From Flectobacillus sp. (GTDB lineage: Bacteria > Bacteroidota > Bacteroidia > Cytophagales > Spirosomataceae): a DNA stretch of 5,913 bases. How positions within the stretch are numbered: the stretch's first letter is position 1; each line of letters starts with the position of its first letter. This document shows positions 5,077 to 5,913 of this stretch, one piece after another. Location of the stretch: the NCBI GenBank assembly GCA_029865665.1, contig JARXAV010000163.1, positions 1 through 5,913 of the forward strand, given 5' to 3'. A program made the position numbers and the translations under genes. Below the pieces are notes generated by a model, which ran no database searches, was not told the DNA's origin, and saw only the letters and a program-made list of their open reading frames with translations.

Positions 5077-5148
5077 ATGAAAAGAAAAGCACTGCATTCA
5101 CTACTTTTTCTTACCAAATTAGCCACTAGATTTCAACAACCTTATTAA
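5077..5148 (+). other. Possible 23-aa leader ORF before barrel gene copy 2
   Basis: A short open frame starts at ATG 5077, reads MKRKALHSLLFLTKLATR and ends QQPY, with its stop at 5146-5148, 28 nt before the barrel gene. It lies in the leader of the predicted promoter. If the molecule is circular, a frame from ATG 5896 across the junction to 36 ends with the same TKLATRFQQPY before copy 1. It has a basic start and a hydrophobic middle. Frames this short are common by chance, so this may be meaningless. Confidence 0.2.
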
Positions 5149-5176
5149 CCTTATTTCTAACAAATTTTTACGTCCA

Positions 5177-5809
5177 ATGAAACTAATAACAAAGTCTATA
5201 GTATGCTTTTTTGCGAGCATTCTATTGTGGAATACTAATGTATTTTCGCAAAACACCAACTCTGACAATTCAATAATACCTTTTTCTAAATGGGAATTCG
5301 GTCTTAATACACTCCCTTTGATTGATAAATCTAGAGAGTCTTTCGGATTTATTGTGAAAAGAAATTTTCAAAAAAATGGTGAGATGCGAGCTGCTAGACT
5401 CAAAATTCTGCCATATTTTGCTAATAGTCTCCCTTATGATGGAGGTACAGCATCACAGACGGATTATGCGATAGACGTGGCAATTGGATACGAGTGGCAG
5501 AAGCAACACGACAGGTTTACATTTTTATATGGAATAGAACCCTTTTTACGATACAAACACTTAACTGTTTCAAATATTAACACATACGTTGTGTCAGAAG
5601 TAAATCAACTCAATACTGGGTTAAGTGGTTTTGTTGGAGGTAAATATTATTTAGGATCTCACTTTTCAGTATCTGCAGAAAGCCATTTAGTGTACAACTT
5701 TTATAGGGGTGGGCTGGTTTCAGGAAGTGTATCTTATGGCACTGGTGTAAGTACGAACAATATCTACATTAATCCAATACATGCTATCTACATGAGCTAT
5801 CAATTTTAA
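5177..5809 (+). CDS. Predicted outer-membrane beta-barrel protein, copy 2
   Basis: This 210-aa paralogue of the gene at 65-697 has the same length and 30 substitutions (180/210 identical). The signal peptide is retained but has changed heavily (seven changes in the first 24 residues, among them G18W, P20T, D21N and L23F), with probable cleavage near FS|Q. The eight-strand pattern and final Phe are kept. Between predicted strands, changes include N50D, I92A, L93S, A142V, K143N, Y186S, S193T and D197Y, several of which may be surface loops. Cys151 of copy 1 is Gly here. About 30 further codons differ only synonymously, which argues that both versions were kept functional rather than decaying. 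A candidate promoter lies at 4995-5024 and the perfect hairpin at 5832-5889 follows. Specific function is unknown, as for copy 1. Confidence 0.8.
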   Translation: MKLITKSIVCFFASILLWNTNVFSQNTNSDNSIIPFSKWEFGLNTLPLIDKSRESFGFIVKRNFQKNGEMRAARLKILPYFANSLPYDGGTASQTDYAIDVAIGYEWQKQHDRFTFLYGIEPFLRYKHLTVSNINTYVVSEVNQLNTGLSGFVGGKYYLGSHFSVSAESHLVYNFYRGGLVSGSVSYGTGVSTNNIYINPIHAIYMSYQF

Positions 5810-5831
5810 CTATTAACTTACTTTCATTATG

Positions 5832-5889
5832 ATGTTTAAATACAAAATAGGTTTGGATAAATGTCCAAACCTATTTTGTATTTAAACAT
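5832..5889. terminator. Perfect 26-bp inverted repeat after barrel gene copy 2
   Basis: Arms 5832-5857 and 5864-5889 are exact reverse complements with loop TAAATG, identical to 720-777. If the copies are in tandem on a circle, this hairpin separates the two barrel genes and would reduce read-through into copy 1, which has no visible promoter of its own. No T-tract follows directly. Confidence 0.6.
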
Positions 5890-5913
5890 GGTTAGATGTA
5901 TTTAAAAATCATT

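Larger units (their letters stand above)
5113..5913 (+). repeat. Direct repeat copy 2 (801 bp, barrel gene unit)
   Basis: This is the second copy of the unit at 1-801, gap-free. Its 5' leader (5113-5176) and 3' region (5810-5913) are identical to copy 1, while the gene between them differs by about 11% in bases. Upstream homology extends only to TT at 5111-5112 if the ends are joined. The copy stops at the window end, at the base equivalent to 801. Unlike copy 1 in linear view, it has a visible promoter candidate upstream. Confidence 0.95.

Noticed and set aside
1..5913. tRNA or rRNA genes
   Set aside because: No cloverleaf-like or rRNA-like conserved stretches were seen on either strand.

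Overview
The window looks like most or all of a small mobilizable plasmid from a Bacteroidota host, probably of the Flavobacteriia/Cytophagia kind. The reasons are low G+C, weak Shine-Dalgarno signals, a promoter matching the TTG / TAnnTTTG pattern of that phylum, a signal-peptide barrel protein ending in aromatic Phe, and the combination of a Rep_3 initiator, iterons and a MobV-type relaxase. All credible genes lie on the + strand.

Layout: (1) 1-801 is copy 1 of an 801-bp repeat carrying a 210-aa predicted outer-membrane beta-barrel gene followed by a perfect 26-bp hairpin. (2) 802-2289 is a mobilization module: a predicted oriT at about 825-900, a MobV-like relaxase (935-1723), and a single-pass membrane protein 11 bp downstream (1735-2289). 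It is visibly richer in G+C than its surroundings. (3) 2290-2810 is the non-coding replication origin, with 12-bp AT-rich repeats, a 41-bp palindrome and seven 17-18 bp iterons. (4) 2811-4292 is the Rep_3 replication initiator. (5) 4383-4848 holds two overlapping small genes (DUF4160 and DUF2442), a toxin-antitoxin-like pair of unproven function, ended by a 24-bp hairpin with a T-rich tail. (6) 4849-5112 contains a promoter-like site overlapped by a palindrome. (7) 5113-5913 is copy 2 of the 801-bp repeat, with a diverged barrel gene.

How the parts fit: Rep and the iterons would maintain the plasmid, the DUF pair may stabilise it, and oriT, relaxase and membrane protein would allow transfer with help from a conjugative element. 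The barrel genes are cargo that would alter the cell surface. The most striking observation is that the two repeat copies differ at roughly 71 of 633 coding bases (30 of 210 residues), yet are identical over all 168 flanking bases. Because the copies sit at the two window ends, closing the sequence into a circle would place them in exact tandem with an 801-bp period. The alternative is a 5112-bp plasmid whose assembly ran into a second strain variant of the same locus.
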